A stretch of 64,000 nt of DNA from Toxotes chatareus (GCA_016801885.1 JAFBJY010000433.1:496001-560000); one strand, 5' to 3'; counted from the stretch's first letter, positions 10,104 through 24,000 are shown. Notes: generated by a model not told the origin, from the letters alone. A program made the numbers and translations.

Positions 10104-10538
10104 TTAGCCAAATTCAGACCAAGAATCAATAGCAATGAACATGGGACTGTAGTACCCTTGGGGGAGAGAGGAAGTGCTATCCTCACGCCATGTCTGACCA
10201 CTGGTTTTATTGGCCAATAAAGCTTTCCACTCAGCCATGCTCCTCTTGTAAGACGATGTGAGATCTCTCTCATGGATTTTGTCTAAGAGGACCTCCGTCT
10301 GTATGACTGAAAGCAGAGTGGCTACACACTTTGGATAAGTCAGGTGTAGGGTATAATAGTAGGCCATAAGGTATAAAGCACTCTCGGCAAACTTGTCTTT
10401 TGGAAAGGTGGTTATTGCCATATCTCCTACCACTAGGAGGCAGTTGGACGCACTGACAATCAGGACTGGGCAGGAGAGAGGCGTTTCTTCAAGTAGGAAT
10501 TGGGGTCTTCTGCTTCCTGTAACACATAACACGGACAT
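10104..10538 (-). pseudogene. CACTA-associated SAMD3-like protein, C-terminal part
   Basis: Minus-strand frame of 144 residues. The segment ALYLMAYYYTLHLTYPKCVA and the following LLSVIQTEVLLD match the conserved C-terminal part of fish SAMD3-like proteins that accompany CACTA transposases, as I remember that family. Preceding it are a VLIVSASNCLLVVGDMAI strand-like stretch and AITTFPKDKF. The N-terminal SAM portion is not visible here. It is transcribed convergently with the transposase. Its molecular role is not established. Confidence 0.6.
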
Positions 10539-11057
10539 TCTTCTGGATAATACATTTTGGTCATTTGGAACCTAGGGTAGAGGGTTGTTTACAAACACAT
10601 AACTTTACAAAGTAAAAGTCTGACAAAAGTTACAGTACTGAGAAAGCTCCATCTGAAAGTGCTGTTTTTAACTATCCCCAATGCATTTACTGTTTACACA
10701 CATCTAGCCTTCCAAAAGAACTAAAACCAAGGCTAGGCTAGTCTGGCTTGGTTATCATTAAGGTGATAAAACCTTCTACCATGTAATGCGCCTGTTTTGT
10801 ACATACTGTGACATAGCCAAGACATCTACCCAGTGAAAATCCTCACAAATGTTTTAGGTGTCTTTGATGCTTAGAACATACAGTATGTGAATAGGAAATA
10901 CATTGCCAGTCATCAGGGGCAGCACCTTCAGTGATAATTTTTTTCCGATACTGCAATAAAAATTATCCTGCAACATTTTACACAGCTCACCTCAAGGACA
11001 TGCAAACATGTCCTTGAGGACAAACAAACTCGGGCAAACAAAAACAAATTGGTTTTG

Positions 11058-12090
11058 ATTTATTACACCTTAGGTAACATCAACCCTAAATATAGATCAA
11101 GACTTGCTGCCATTCGTCTGCTTGCCATGATAAAATCAAAAGATCTTTCCCATTGTGGTATTGATGAGATACTTGAGAGGATTAACCGTGACTTAACTGA
11201 GCTGAGTGATGGTGTCCAGGTTGTCTCTGCAAATGGTAAGAGGACAATTTATGGGGCACTTATGTCTGTGTGGGAGACACTCTAGCTCAGCATGAAGTGG
11301 CTGGATTTAAGATAGGAGTGGGATTTGCCTACAGTAAATGCAGGCACTGCGAATGCAACTTTGAAGACATGCAGGAGCAATTTAATGAAGATTTGTTTGT
11401 TAAAAGGACAATGGCAAGTCATAACAGGCAATGTAATGACACTGAAAAGGCAAATACTGACTTTCTGAAAGACAATCTAAAACTGACATATGGCATAAAC
11501 AGGAGAAGCAAATGAACAGAATTTCCTCACTTTGATATGATCGATCAAACCCCACAGGACATCATGCATGTCATTCTTGAAGGTGTTGCCCCATATGAAA
11601 TCAAATGTGTTTTAAAGCATCTTGTGCTTTCAGGGCATATGGACTTAGATGCATTCAACAGTGCAATTATTTGTTTCCCTTATTCTCCTGTGGATGCAAG
11701 AGATAAGCCTTGCCCCATATCTGTCAATACACTGTCATCAAATGACAATAAATTGAAACAGTCAGCTGGGCAGATGCTGGTTTTGTTAAAGATCCTGCCA
11801 TTTCTCATTGACAAAATTGGAGAAAATGATTACACACAAGTGCTACTTAAGTTGTTAGAGATTCTAAAAAAAAATCTATTTTCACCTATTATTGCTCTTT
11901 CAAGGCTGAAGCTTTTAATAGAGCAACATTTAAAACATTTCAAACAACTGTTTCCAGATGCAAATATTATACCTAAACAGCATTACTTGCTGCATCTTCC
12001 TTCTCAGATTAAGGCACTTGGTCCTCAAGTCCTCAAGCAGCGCTTTGAGTCAAAGCACTGCTTTTTTAAGCGTGTGGGCTTTGAAAAGTA
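11058..12090 (+). pseudogene. CACTA (TNP2-like) transposase, copy 1
   Basis: Three frame blocks belong to one protein. Block 1 is 11058-11280, with GNINPKYRSRLAAIRLLAMI. Block 2 is 11270-11512, with a KCRHCECNF zinc-ribbon-like motif. Block 3 is 11537-12091, with the family signature DQTPQDIMHVILEGVAPYE and HYLLHLPSQI. A one-base loss near 11275 separates blocks 1 and 2, and an in-frame TGA at 11513 separates 2 and 3. So it is inactive as written. The family cuts and pastes DNA with a DDE-type nuclease. The N-terminal part is not recognised. Confidence 0.75.
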
Positions 12091-12144
12091 GTTTTAAAAA
12101 CATCTGTAAGTCTCTTGTGAAGCACAACCAACTTTATGATAACA

Positions 12145-13760
12145 CATAACACGGACATTCTTCTGATAATACATTTTGGTCATTTGGAACCTAGGGTAGA
12201 GGGTTGTTTACAAACATATAACTTTACAAAGTAAAAGTCTGACAAAAGTTACAGTAATGAGAAGTTCCATCTGAAAGTGCTGTTTTTAACTATCCCCAAT
12301 GCATTTACTGTTTACACACATCTAGCCTTCCAAAAGAACTAAAACCAAGGCTAGGCTAGTCTGGCTTGCTTATCATTAAGGTGATAAAACCTTCTACCAT
12401 GTAATGCGCCCTGTTTTGTACATACTGTGACATAGCGCCAAGACATCTACCCAGTGAAAATCCTCACAAATGTTTTAAGTGTCTTTGATGCTTAGAACAT
12501 ACAGTATGTGAATAGGAAATACATTGCCAGTCATCAGGGGCAGCACCTTCAGTGATAATTTTTCCCGATACTGCAGTAAAAATTATCCTGCAACATTTTA
12601 TTAGCTCACCTCAAGGACATGCAAACATGTCCTTGAGGACAAACAAACTTCGGCAAACAAAAACAAATTGGTTTTGATTATTACACCTTAGGTAACATCA
12701 ACCCTAAATATAGATCAAGACTTGCTGCTATTCGTCTGCTTGCCATGATAAAATCAAAAGATCTTTCCCATTGTGGTATTGATGAGATACTTGAGAGGAT
12801 TAACCGTGACTTAACTGAGCCTGAGGATGGTGTCCAGGTTGTCTCTGCAAATGGTAGAGGACAATTTATGGGGCACTTATGTCTGTGGTGCGGAGACACT
12901 CTAGCTCAGCATGAAGTGGTTGGATTTAAGATAGGGAGTGGATTTGCCTACAGTAAATGCAGGCACTCGCGTAATGCAACTTTGAAGACATGCAGGAGCA
13001 ATTTAATGAAGATTTGTTTGTTAAAGGATTAATGGCAAGTCATAACAGGTAATGTAATGACACTGAAAAGGCAAATACTGACTCTTCTGAAAGACAATCT
13101 AAAACTGACATATGGCATAAACAGGAGAAGCAAATGAACAGAATTTCCTCACTTTGATATGATCGCTCAAACCCCCACAGGACATCATAAGTGCATGTCA
13201 TTCTTGAAGGTGTTGCACCCCATATGAAATCAAATGTGTTTTAAAGCATCTTGTGCTTTCAGGGCATATGGACTTAGATGCATTCAACAGTGCAATTATT
13301 TGTTTCCTTATTCTCCTGTGGATGCAAGAGATAAGCCTTGCCCCATATCTGTCAATACACTGTCATCAAATGACAGCAAATTGAAACAGTCAGCTGGGCA
13401 GATGCTGGTTTTATTTAAAAGATCCTGCCATTTCTCATTGACAAAATTGGGAGAAATGATTACACACAAGTGCTACTTAAGTTGTTAGAGATTCTAAAAA
13501 AAATCTATTTTCTACCTATTATTGCTCTTTCAAGGCTGAAGCTTTTTAATAGAGCAACATTTAAAAACATTTCAAACAACTGTTTCCAGATGCAAATATT
13601 ATACCTAAACAGCACATTTGCTGCATCTTCCTTCTCAGATTAAGGCACCCTGGTCTCAAGTCCTCAAGCAGCGCTTTGAGTCAAAGCACTGCTTTTTAAG
13701 CTGTGGGCTTTGAAAAAGTAGTTTTAAAACACAGGTAAGTCTCTTGAAGCACAACCAACT
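12145..13760 (+). repeat. second, noisier copy of 10525-12140
   Basis: A direct tandem duplicate of the preceding 1.6 kb, starting at AACACATAACACGGACATTC. The transposase blocks are present but cut by many more single- and double-base indels than in copy 1. For example, the EGVAPYE block near 13205 has an added CA, and the block at 13430-13445 is shifted. In copy 2, TGTGGTGCGGAGACACT keeps CGDT where copy 1 has lost a base. The pattern suggests poor consensus or recent relaxed decay. Confidence 0.85.
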
Positions 13761-14019
13761 TTATGAATGTAGTCAGAATGCATGGGCCCAACCTCTGAGG
13801 GTGAAAATGTTCACTATGTAGAAGGAAAGGTTAAACCTTCTTAGGAATAGAGCACGTTGAACATATAGTTTCGGTACAGTGGATTATACAAAAGCATGGA
13901 AATAAGCATACACATGTGGAAAATCTTTTGGTTATTTCGCAATGTGGAGTTTGCGAATTTAGAAAAACATTTCTATTTTAAATGCGGCAGTGTATTGTTT
14001 TTGAATGCCAACCTCTACA
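13761..14019 (+). pseudogene. CACTA transposase C-terminal remnant
   Basis: Continuation of the transposase frame after the duplicated part, with IEHVEHIVSVQWIIQKHGN and a QCGVCEF motif, ending in QCIVFECQPLQLR just before S module 2. Frame breaks are present. It shows that the element once extended further right. Confidence 0.45.
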
Positions 14020-14240
14020 GTTGCGGAATGATCAGGGAGCAGGGATTGGACTGGACAGACTTGCTCATGATTTAGGAAAGAAAGAAGCACTCAGATATTT
14101 CTGCCACAGTGTGACAAGGGAGGAGGGCTTCTGCTGTTACAAGGACAAGAGGAAACTACGGAAAGTCCCAGATCAACTCCAAAAGGTTTTCAGTAAGTCA
14201 GTACATATTGATAGTTCATGTCAGTGTCTAGTTTAGAAGT
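14020..14240 (+). repeat. S module, copy 2
   Basis: Matches copies at 28930 and 40800 with several small indels. It abuts the CACTA remnant. It ends in TTTTCAGTAAGTCAGTAC like copies 5 and 7. Confidence 0.7.
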
Positions 14241-17200
14241 TAATGTTTTGGTGTCCAAATGATGCGTTTGTGAAATTGGTATGACAAGTAATCATACCCA
14301 TAAGCTAGCCGGTTTGATTGTGTGCTTATCATTCATGGACAATATGGGTTTTTTAAAATGCTGATGCTGATGATTATGATATTCTCATAGTTGCATGACC
14401 AGCTAGCTTGGCTTTACCAGGTAAAAAGGATAAGGTAGAAAAAGCTTTGGGTGGCTGTCACACTGAAACAAAGCTTTACAATTCAATGGTGTCTCAAATA
14501 CATCAATAAATAATAAATCAACTCATCAGCCTCTTTATGTATGAGATGCATTTTGGAAGAAACTTGTGTCTCAGTTTTTATACTTTTTGTTCAGAATATT
14601 TGATTTCTTTATTTCTTGTCAATTGTTGGTGGCTCTCCAGGCTCTCAATGTATCACTGGTTGGATCACAGCCACACAAAGCTGAAATGCTGCATCAGTCA
14701 GCAGATACCCCCTTTATTGCCATTTAAAAATGACCTCGGGAAAACAAATGATTCTAATTATGTAAAACTATAAATGAAGCTACATGGCATAGTGTAAAAT
14801 ACTGGAAGATGTTATGGGTTTTTTGTCATTAGCTGCTGACAGTTTTTCAGCTTCTCTCCTAATGACTCATGTATTCCCTCTCACAGATTCTCTTACCTGA
14901 GGGCAGGTGTGTAAAATTGGTGACTCAGCTTATTTACCAAGCTAGTTGGTTGACTGCTTACTTTGGGGCTCAGCCACGGAACCCGCTCTAGTTCTCAGCA
15001 AAATGAAAAGTTTCAAGAAAGGTATCCTTGCTGTGGGTTTGCTGACTGTGACTCAGTCATTGTTCTGTAGCTCCTGACCTTGTATCTGTGCCAGTCATGT
15101 GTTGTACAGTCTGGACTGTGTGTTTAACATCTGACATTGGCCTCAACCTCAGCTTTGTGTCGTTCATTCTTCCAGTCTGAATTCAGATGGAGACCAGGGC
15201 AACTCTGTCAGTGGACTGTGTCAAGTCCTGACTGGACTTTACAGTGCTCCATGTCCTCTGTCCTCTGTAGCTCTTTACATTCAGAACAGACTAGAAAACT
15301 CTGGTAGATAACACACTGCAGTCAGCTCCACACTCTTCACTTCACCTGTGTGTGTATATATATATTCTCTCCCTAAACCCTGTAAGTAGTTTTGTGTAAC
15401 CAAACCATGTGTCTGTTCCAGCATTAACTTGTATGTTGATTATTGTGTACCATAATGAGAGTATGTACACTTGCTGCTGCTACAGGCTCCTGGTGGTGTG
15501 TATCATCTCTGTTCAGGGGAATGAGCTTTTTTATCAGCTGTGACAAAAACATGATAACATTAAATTCCTGTGTGTTTACTTTACCTTTAAGTACCAGGAG
15601 GATCAAAGCCAAGCAGACTAAAAACAGCCTCATAATATGAAGGCTGATTGGATATTTTTGTGTAAACGGAAGGTTGTTTTGAGTCGAGAGTTCCTAACGG
15701 TGATCTGTAGTCTATTAAACACCGATGTGAGCTTATGGCATGAAGGACGTCTGTTAAATATGATATGTTACTGTCATGGAAAAAAGATAAGTGGAGTAGA
15801 AGGATCTCAGTGTTATGGACTGAATTCATCTGATATGATTGTCGGCTGTTAATATGAGATCATTTATGTTTTCCTCTTAAAAGTCACAGCAGAACAGGCT
15901 GTGTCTCTTTTGTCAGAGTGAGGTGTAAGGTGCTCTCATGAGTGTTTGTCTGCTTTGACACTGGTAGAAATGACTGAAGGGTGTCTCTCCTTCCATCTCT
16001 CTGTCAGTCCCTAACATGTCCTCTCACCTTCACAGAATCTCTGAATATGAACCTAAATAGAAACCTCTACTGGCTGTTGTTCAGTCTGTTGTACAGTTTA
16101 CATTAGATTGAAGCCTTTAAGCTTCCTGCCTTTTTCTCAAATCATTGACTTTTGTCCTTCTCAGTTAAACATATGCTTACATCACTTCTTTTGTACATTT
16201 TCTAACTTCCCTTCCATTACAAATTTACAGAAATTCAATCAGTTTTGCTTTTCCATGCAAATCGAATGAAGACAGACCCTGTCCTCAAACAGCCTCCCAC
16301 TTACACACCTTCACCATGCACAGGTAGATGTATCATGTGAGGGAGGAATATAAAGAAATCGAGTGGTTTCAGTGGGTTCTTCTCTCTCTGACCTTTCTGT
16401 ACTTCACACATTTCCCAGGTTTCAGAGGGTTTTGTTCCATCAGTTGTAAGTTTCTCCTGGGTTTTGGTAGACATGCTCTTTCCTCTAGAAGTGTTCTCTC
16501 TCTGCTGGATGTTGGTCTTCTCTGCCTGTCCTGAGCATGACATGAAGCTGCTCCAGACTCCATCTCTAATATGACCAAACTCCTACCATCTCAGGCCTGA
16601 CCTCAGACCATCCTCATGCCACACACACACACTTCCTCTATTGTATGGATCAGATCCTGTCAGCCTCTGTTCTACAGGGGAACATCGGCTCAGCAGTCCC
16701 TGTAAAGGACACTTAGGCAGATGGTTGTCAGCAGCAGGATGGCTGGACAGAAGCAAACACTACAATCTTTTTTACAGTAACTCTCTGTTAGGAGAGAATC
16801 ATGCAGAAAGTTCATCTGCTTTCTAGAGCTTTTATCTCCTGATCCTTCTGGATCTGTGCTCATTCTTGTACCATCAGCACTAAAATAATCCCTGATGAGG
16901 AATTATTACTTCCCATCTTTTGATGATACAGTACATTTTTCCTCATTTAATATAAGCTCGAAGAACTTTTATTTTGTTACCTTTGACGGTTAAATACCAA
17001 AACACACCTTGAGATAACAGTTCTACCTGTAATCTGAAAAGATAAGTAGAAAGTTAAATATGAAACTATATCATCATATTCTGGGACGGCACAATACTTT
17101 ATTTGATTCCACCTGTTTACTAAGTTTGTTATTTGTGTGTACCTGTTTTTCTTTCTCCTACTTTTTGGGCCTCCCTCTCCTGATCTCCTTTGTCCTGAAT

Positions 17201-17520
17201 TTTCTTCTTTGGATCCTAAAATACCCAGGTCAAACGACTTTGTTTTTTCAGCTGGTGTGTGAGTTGACATGCAAAGTGCATTTGTTTGTAGTTAAGATTT
17301 GTGTGTTACAGATACAGATACATAGATGAAAATATCAGATTATTCCTTCTGTTCAGTGATCTCTCTACCTGTTAAACCATCAAAACATAGCTCTGTGATG
17401 TGTTCCATCTGTGTGTTGCTGTTTGGGGGTTAAGACTTAGTTTTCAAGTAGAATTGGGTTTGGTTAGAGTTGGGGTAGACTAGGAATGCATTATGTCAGC
17501 AAGTGTCCTCACAAGAAATA
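14241..17520. other. segment A, unassigned part 1
   Basis: Corresponds to 29130-32540 in B. A/T-rich, no open frame shared by both copies, no transposon ends seen. A short CACACACACA run lies near 16621. Comparison with B shows only indel-rich homology. Confidence 0.5.
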
Positions 17521-17524
17521 GGTA

Positions 17525-17527
17525 GTA

Positions 17528-17565
<38 letters not shown>

Positions 17566-17830
17566 AGAAAGTGTTTGTCATGATGTCTTTGATGTCAACA
17601 TTCTACAGTCTGATGTCTGGGCTGCAATATAAGTGAACCTGACAGAGACAGGATTCAGAAGTCCAAACAGGAGCGAAACAGTTGGACTGGACAGGGACTT
17701 GCTCATGATTGGAAAAAGAGCACTCAGTGTTTCTGCACAATTATTGACAAGGAAGGGAGAATTCTGCTGTTGTTACCTACAGGACAAGAGGAAACTACAG
17801 GAAGTCCACATTACTTCTTATGGTTTGCTC
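17525..17830 (+). repeat. (TG)n tract and S module, copy 3
   Basis: A TG run at 17531-17562 is followed by the standard leader (ATGTCTTTGATGTCAACATT) and an indel-rich S module. After the GGAAGTCCA stretch it switches to CATTACTTCTTATGG, a variant 3' end shared only with copy 6. Confidence 0.7.
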
Positions 17831-18130
17831 CCCATGTCTACTGCCAGTGCCAAATATCAAACGCTTTCTGCTGTTAGCATTCCGGGTTAAAGTTTTCCTG
17901 GAAATCAGATGCTGCATTAGCTGTGAAAAGTTGATGTGTTTTTTTTGTCATACGTAGAGGTGTGAATGTGTGCGCAGGGGATCAGGTGCTACAGACCATG
18001 GTGTTCTACCCGGACTGAAAATTCTTTTTCTTTGTCAACAACAACAGTGAAATCATCCCTGCCTGACTGTGTTCACATTGTTCAAACCAGTTTTACACCA
18101 GCAGCACTTGGTAATTCCTATGTCATTAAA

Positions 18131-18690
18131 TGTCGCCCGATCAGAGTCTAGTCGGGGCCTGGACCCAAAAGCAAGAGAAGCGAGGCAAACCCCGACGTGT
18201 AAACAGTTTACATTCTGAGTTCAACGTAAATAACAAAGGGGCAGCTAAAAGGCGGCGGGAGTTTCCGGGGAACTTGGAGATGTCGGCTGAGGGCAGTGTA
18301 TGGAGAGAGGCTTGCAGTGAGAATTAATCCGGGTGGAGTCTGCGGGCGAGAGAGAGGCGGTTGGAGGAGACCAAGGTAGGGGCAAAATTACAGGCACAGA
18401 TCCGATTACCAGGTAGATGGCCAGTGCGATCTGGCGAGGTTGACTGGAAGTCGGGGCCTCTTATATATATATAAGAATGAATGTGCCACCAGATTGAGCA
18501 CAGGTGGTTGGAGATATCCTGATGAGGAGGAGGCAGGGAGGGGAGCTAGCCTTAGGAAGCATGGCCACACGCCTGCCTACTGCCAACTGCCTACGCCCAC
18601 CAACATACACTCAGCCAGACAAATGGAAAAAAATGAAAAAAGAAGAGCAACAAACAACAAACTTCATGAGGCAGCAGGCTGCCTCATGAC
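18131..18690 (-). mobile_element. solo LTR, segment A copy
   Basis: Same element and same insertion point as 33163-33720. Termini are degraded (TGTCGCCCGATC on the left and CCTCATGAC on the right). The flanking CATTAAA on the left is preserved, the right-hand one is altered. Confidence 0.75.
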
Positions 18691-19957
18691 TTGTCCTCTC
18701 TGGTTCAGCTGGTTATGGAGTCAAACAACTTTATTCAGCCTGTTTAAGCACAGACTTCAACTACTAAATTCTGAGACATAATCAAATATGCCTTGTTTTC
18801 TACTTCTGCTCCAGGGAAGCCTGAACTCCTCATTGCTCCTCTTCCTGGAAATACAAAACTAGTTTCAAAAGCTCTGATCAAACATCCTCACCAGGAATTT
18901 TCTTTTGACATCTGGAGAAAGAAACGCATGATTTGGACATTATCATTAGAAATCAAGACACTGATCAGGAGCTTTCAACAGCAGTGTTCAATATGGTGAG
19001 TGGATGCACTGTGTGAAATGAATGAGAGAACTCTGCTCACTAATATTAGGGAGAACGTAATAGGGAGGACTTGTTTTTCCTACAGTGATGAGACGCTCCT
19101 ATTAGCAGAAGTATAAAACCCAGGAACTGCATGCAGTTAGACATTTCACTATGAACTGGCAGTTGTAAGTCTTTGTGTGATGTAAAAAGTCTTTTGATAT
19201 TGGAAGGAAACCTTAATATTCTGTAATCATCTTTACATCCAGTGAAAGTGTTTTTGACTGATTTTAGCATCGAAAATCATGTAGTGGGTTCAAATAATGT
19301 TGAATATAGCTATTTTTACAGTGATGGTACAGGTTCATAGAATAGAACAAGAAACAAATAGAGAGGTTATTAAAGAGTACATAGAGACTGCAGCCAGCTG
19401 GCATCTATCTATCTATATCTATAAAATCATGTGACACATCAGCCTTACCATCACATATGGACAGGCAGCAGTACTGGTTCAGCTATCCCATATTTCTGAC
19501 ATGTCGTCTCTCTACCTGCCCCTTCCATCTTGACGCTTTCTCCTACCTGGCCAGCGGGTTCAACTCTATAGCTGAAAACACACAAGGGATAGCACAATGG
19601 ATATACTGGGTGGTGGTGAAGAGCCTTCCCACCGCCTCTCTGGGCCATGGCTGTGGTGCCCCTGAGCAGGCACCCGATCCTAGCTCCCAGGTTCTCTGAG
19701 AGCCCCTGCCACAGATTTCTAATGCATGCTCTTGTGTGTGTGTTTAGTTCACTTTGTGTGCTGGGTAAAATGCAGAGAGTCATTTCCCTGAGAGGGATCA
19801 ATAAGTGTGACTTAAACTTAAAGTTATTTAAACAGAGACCAAATCCATCTGATGTGCCTAACTTATGAGACACATGTTTAGACAATACTTTCACAGCTTC
19901 GAAGTCAGTGATTTGTGCTACAGCAAGGATTTAAATGGAACAATGTCTAACAAGTAA
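18691..19957. other. segment A, unassigned part 2 with a dispersed repeat
   Basis: Equivalent to 33726-35005. Around 19540-19830 there is a repeat-like block with TGTGGTGCCCCTGAGCA and a GAGGGATCAATAA end, resembling fish LINE/SINE tails. No gene seen. A CTAT microsatellite lies at 19405-19425. Confidence 0.45.
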
Positions 19958-20845
19958 AGGCTGTCACTTTTATTTGATATTCGAACATAAGGTTCGAACG
20001 AGGGAATTGAAAAGTTCGTATTCGAACTGTGAATTTCCCCATTCGACTGTAGGCTGTCTCATCCCCTCAAATCAACCTTGGACCATTTGATAGTTTTCAT
20101 TGTATTCAGCGAGGCATATTATATTATTATTGAAGGCCTGTCATTGGGCCCTCTGACCTGCTGCAGCTTACCTCTCAGCGATAAGGTTAGGAACGATAGC
20201 TAACGATAGCTAACGGTATTTGCTAAATGGTTGTAACAACGAGAAGCCGCCTGGGCGAGACAATCACGACGGCAACACACGCATGAAGGAAGAAGCGGTG
20301 TAGGTGTACCATGGTTTTTACACAATGGATGGTAAAATCACGGACAAAATACGGCTGTTTTGTCGGCTGTGCCAAAGAAGTTATCATGCCATTCAGCAAC
20401 AATAACAAATTTACGAGGGCTCACCTGCTAGCTCACCATCCATAGCTCCATTTCTTGCAAATAATAATATGAAAAGGATTTGGTTAGTAAAGTTTGACTG
20501 TGTTCTGTTTAACCTTAGAAGCTGTCGAAGTGCCTCCATTATCTAGAGATATAGGCTGGTTATACTGTGACACTTTAGGACTCTGCGGTGATGAGCAAGG
20601 AATAAGTTCATAATGATGTTTTTAAAAATACTGATTATATGCATTTAGTTGCCGATATGAATGTTTTACAGGCTGCAGGAATAAAAACATGAACAAAGCA
20701 ATTACTGTATGTTGTAGTGTATTGAGGTGAGGGTTTGAGTGTGTATGTGGCGAAGGTGTTGGAAGTGCAGGTGGGATTCGATTATGTTCGAACAATGACG
20801 GATTTTTAGATTCGTTCGAACATAATTTCTCAAAGTGACAGCACT
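19958..20845 (+). mobile_element. hAT-like remnant, segment A copy
   Basis: Inverted ends GGCTGTCACTTT (left) and AAAGTGACAGCAC (right) enclose about 0.9 kb, with repeated TTCGAAC motifs near both ends. The BED-finger frame intact in the B copy is broken here by several indels around 20330-20440. Confidence 0.65.
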
Positions 20846-21059
20846 GTTAGTTGGGTGGAACACACAAAATTAAGTTTAACAGTATAAAAAAAAAAAAAAA
20901 GTGGTATCTTTATTGTGACATTTATTTGGAAAATAACTGAATGTAGGTAATGTGTACTGCCCATTAGCTAGATAAAACAAATTAATATACTATAACAATT
21001 ATATAATAAATATACTAATATAATAAATATGCAGCTGAACTTTAGGAATTTTCCATGTA

Positions 21060-24000
21060 GCATTTGTTTGTGTGTGTGATGTCACACACAGGTGTATTTT
21101 TACCTCCGTTGTTATTTGGCTGTGCTTTTCTGGTTGGGTTGGCCACGTGGCTTTTATGTATTATGAGAGTTAACAAGCTTCAATGTTTACACATATATAG
21201 ATGTTCTGCAGTGGTAGGGGTTACATCGCTCCCAGGCAGGGAGAGAATGTAACAACAGACTTGTTGTTGTTACCTCAATACGGTGGGATGGTTTTTAAGC
21301 TGAAATTTTGTGAAACATAAAAACAGATGCGTGGCAGTGGCTGGCACCCTGGGCGAACAATAGCTTTTGGGCATTTTTGAGTTGGGGTTTTTTGTTCTCA
21401 AATTAACAAAATGTTTCCTTTGTTGCAGATTGTTCTTCTTGTAGGGGACTCCCATTTGCGATCCATTGCAGATGGTATTGTGAACATGCCAGGGGTTTCC
21501 TGTCCTTTGGCGTCATGTGTCCACACCAAGACGTAATGCTGCTGATGTGCTCAGGACTGAAGTTGTGCTTTCTGTGAGTCTTCTGATTCCTGATGCCTGT
21601 CAAAAAGCTCCTGGGGGCTGTACAGCAGCCAGTAGGACAGTTGATGAGGCAGGAACGCTTTGCACAGTACCTGATAGCACTGTTTGAAGTAAATGCAAAG
21701 GTGGCTATTCATTTATTTATTTATTTCAATATAAGCAACATCTGTAGGTGCAATATACTTTTTTGTAATGATGGCCGATTGTTTTCTACAGGTGTTGTGG
21801 TTGATTTTGTGCATATAATCCAAGCTGACTATCAGGGTTGCTCAGTAGAATTCAATGTGGCAACCGTCTTGGTATAGTATTATACAACTGTGTACATTTA
21901 TTTATATTAATATAACTATTATGTCTGTAATAGAGAGAATGTGTTTATTTGAAATTTATTTTGTATTGTATGGCAATGAAGCGGTCTAACTGATTTGTTT
22001 TACATTTCCAGGGAGTCGAATGTACTACCGACAAACCACTTCCCTCCTGGACTATCCTGACTGTGGTGCCCTGATGGTGTCGTAAAATATGTTTATATTC
22101 ATGTATGGGAGATGTAACATTTATAGTGGCGTAAAGGGAATAATCTGTTATTTTCTCATTGTTTTGGAGTTCACCTCCCAGTGACAATGTGAGATGCCCA
22201 ATTCACATGCAGCTGAGTGTGGACTGCAGCCAACCTTCAACTAGAAACACCACCTGCAACACAGATGCAGCATCCGGTGTCTCCCTAAACAGAATTGTGT
22301 TAGTGTGAGAAAAGGCTACACTCACACTACCCCCTCCCTAGATGGACGGTTGTGCAATGATGCTGCATCTTCTGCTGTTGTCCTTTAGGGATATGCCTTA
22401 AGACAAGAGAAGGTGTGGGTGATGGGAAGACATTTTCAGGGAGCTGTTAGTAAGGCCATTAGCATTTGCCAAAGGGAGGGCAAAATGGAGTGATACATGG
22501 ACCAAGTGACCACAGTGACCAATCTGCTGCCTCGTTCTAACATGGAAGGGTCTTTGTTGCGTGTTAAATTAAAGCGGCGGCAGCACAAAGGCCACTATAA
22601 AGTCAGTTTGTTGATACTATGCATATTAGGTAAGCGTTGCGATATTTGAAGGTGAATAACATTCATTATAAGATGTTGAATTTAATGATGCATGGGTTAA
22701 TGCATTTTGTAGGGAGGGAAGATAGTGAGGTTCCAGTGGTGGCACTGTGATAATGTTGCTGAGATGGTCCAGGATGAGCTTCTCCACTTGATAGACAACA
22801 GCAACACTGTATGTTCCAGGATACTTGTCTTATGCCTACTGGACATTGGTCCAAGAGTTTGAATCGACCAATTTGATGTGTTGAATGCTTTGGGAGGAAA
22901 TAGTTCTGTTAGGCTGGCAGAATTTTTTGGCCCAGAGTATTTTAAAGCAAGAGATGGGGTGAGGACAGTGGATTAGTTTAAGGTGTGTTGTTTATATGTC
23001 ATTTCTTACATCTCTAAGGCAGAGAGAGATGAGTTTGTTGTTGGGAAAGTTGTGGTTGTGCCCAGAAAGAGGCACAAAAAGAAAAAGCCAAAAATCAAGC
23101 TTTAATGCCTTGGCAGTGTGTATTTACACAACAAGATGTCAGTGCTCAGAGCAGTTTATAGGTTGAGTAACATGCACCTGAAGATCTCCTAGGAAGGTGT
23201 GTGCTTTGAGGATGTCATTGGATTAAGATAGGTTTGCCTTTGCAGGTGTATTTGAGGCAAGAAGGTGCTGTTGGTAGTACAGATGAGATGGATGACAGGT
23301 TTGTTGATAGATCTGGGAACAGTAAGTGACAGCACTTTTGATAGTATATGTGTCTGGTAAATCTTTTTGCCTCTGAATGTGTGTCTGTCTGGAGTAAGAA
23401 ATAATATTAGCGTCATAGAATAGTTATGTTTGCTTTTCACTCACAAGACTCCTGAAAAGTTTTGCCAGTATTCTGCAGTTGTTTCTGCACACACAGTTGA
23501 TATGCAGTTAAACCACCACATTTCAACATGAATCTCAAGATATGAGTCACACCAGGTCAGGTTAGGGATGGATGCTACGTTCTATTAAGTCTATCGTTGA
23601 ATCTGAATAGGGCATCATTTTGAGAGGGAGACAGAGAGGATTTAAGAAAACATTCAGAGTCGCATAGATTCTGATGATGTAAATTTGTGTGGTGTGTCTG
23701 TCCACAGCAGGAATTGAAACTTTAGGAAGGCATGAATTGAGTTAAAGAGGAAGAGTGCAGTCTGTGTTGGCTCTTATTCGGTCTTAATGAGGGGCACAGT
23801 TGTTTGTTTCTACCGTTAAACAGTGGTGTTTAGAGAGAGGTTAATGAAATGCAAAAATCCTGCACGCTGCATGTTTTTATTACTGGGGTGCGAGTACTGG
23901 TAAGTCATTTGATAAGGATGATTCAGTATGAGTCAATGTGTGTATGTTGACTGCTGCTGTTTGGGGATTCCTGCTTTTAATTTTAAGCAACCAACCATTC

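Larger units (their letters stand above)
9257..14020 (+). mobile_element. CACTA/EnSpm element, rearranged
   Basis: It starts with CACTGGAAAAAAAGG, the CACTG terminus typical of the superfamily. A subterminal region (9280-9850) follows with many short direct and inverted repeats of the AAATAAGA/CTTGAAATAAG type. It then holds a minus-strand partner gene and a plus-strand transposase. An internal segment is tandemly repeated (10525-12140 and 12145-13760). The 3' terminal repeat is missing: the transposase tail runs directly into S module 2 near 14020, so that end is truncated or misjoined. Confidence 0.75.
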
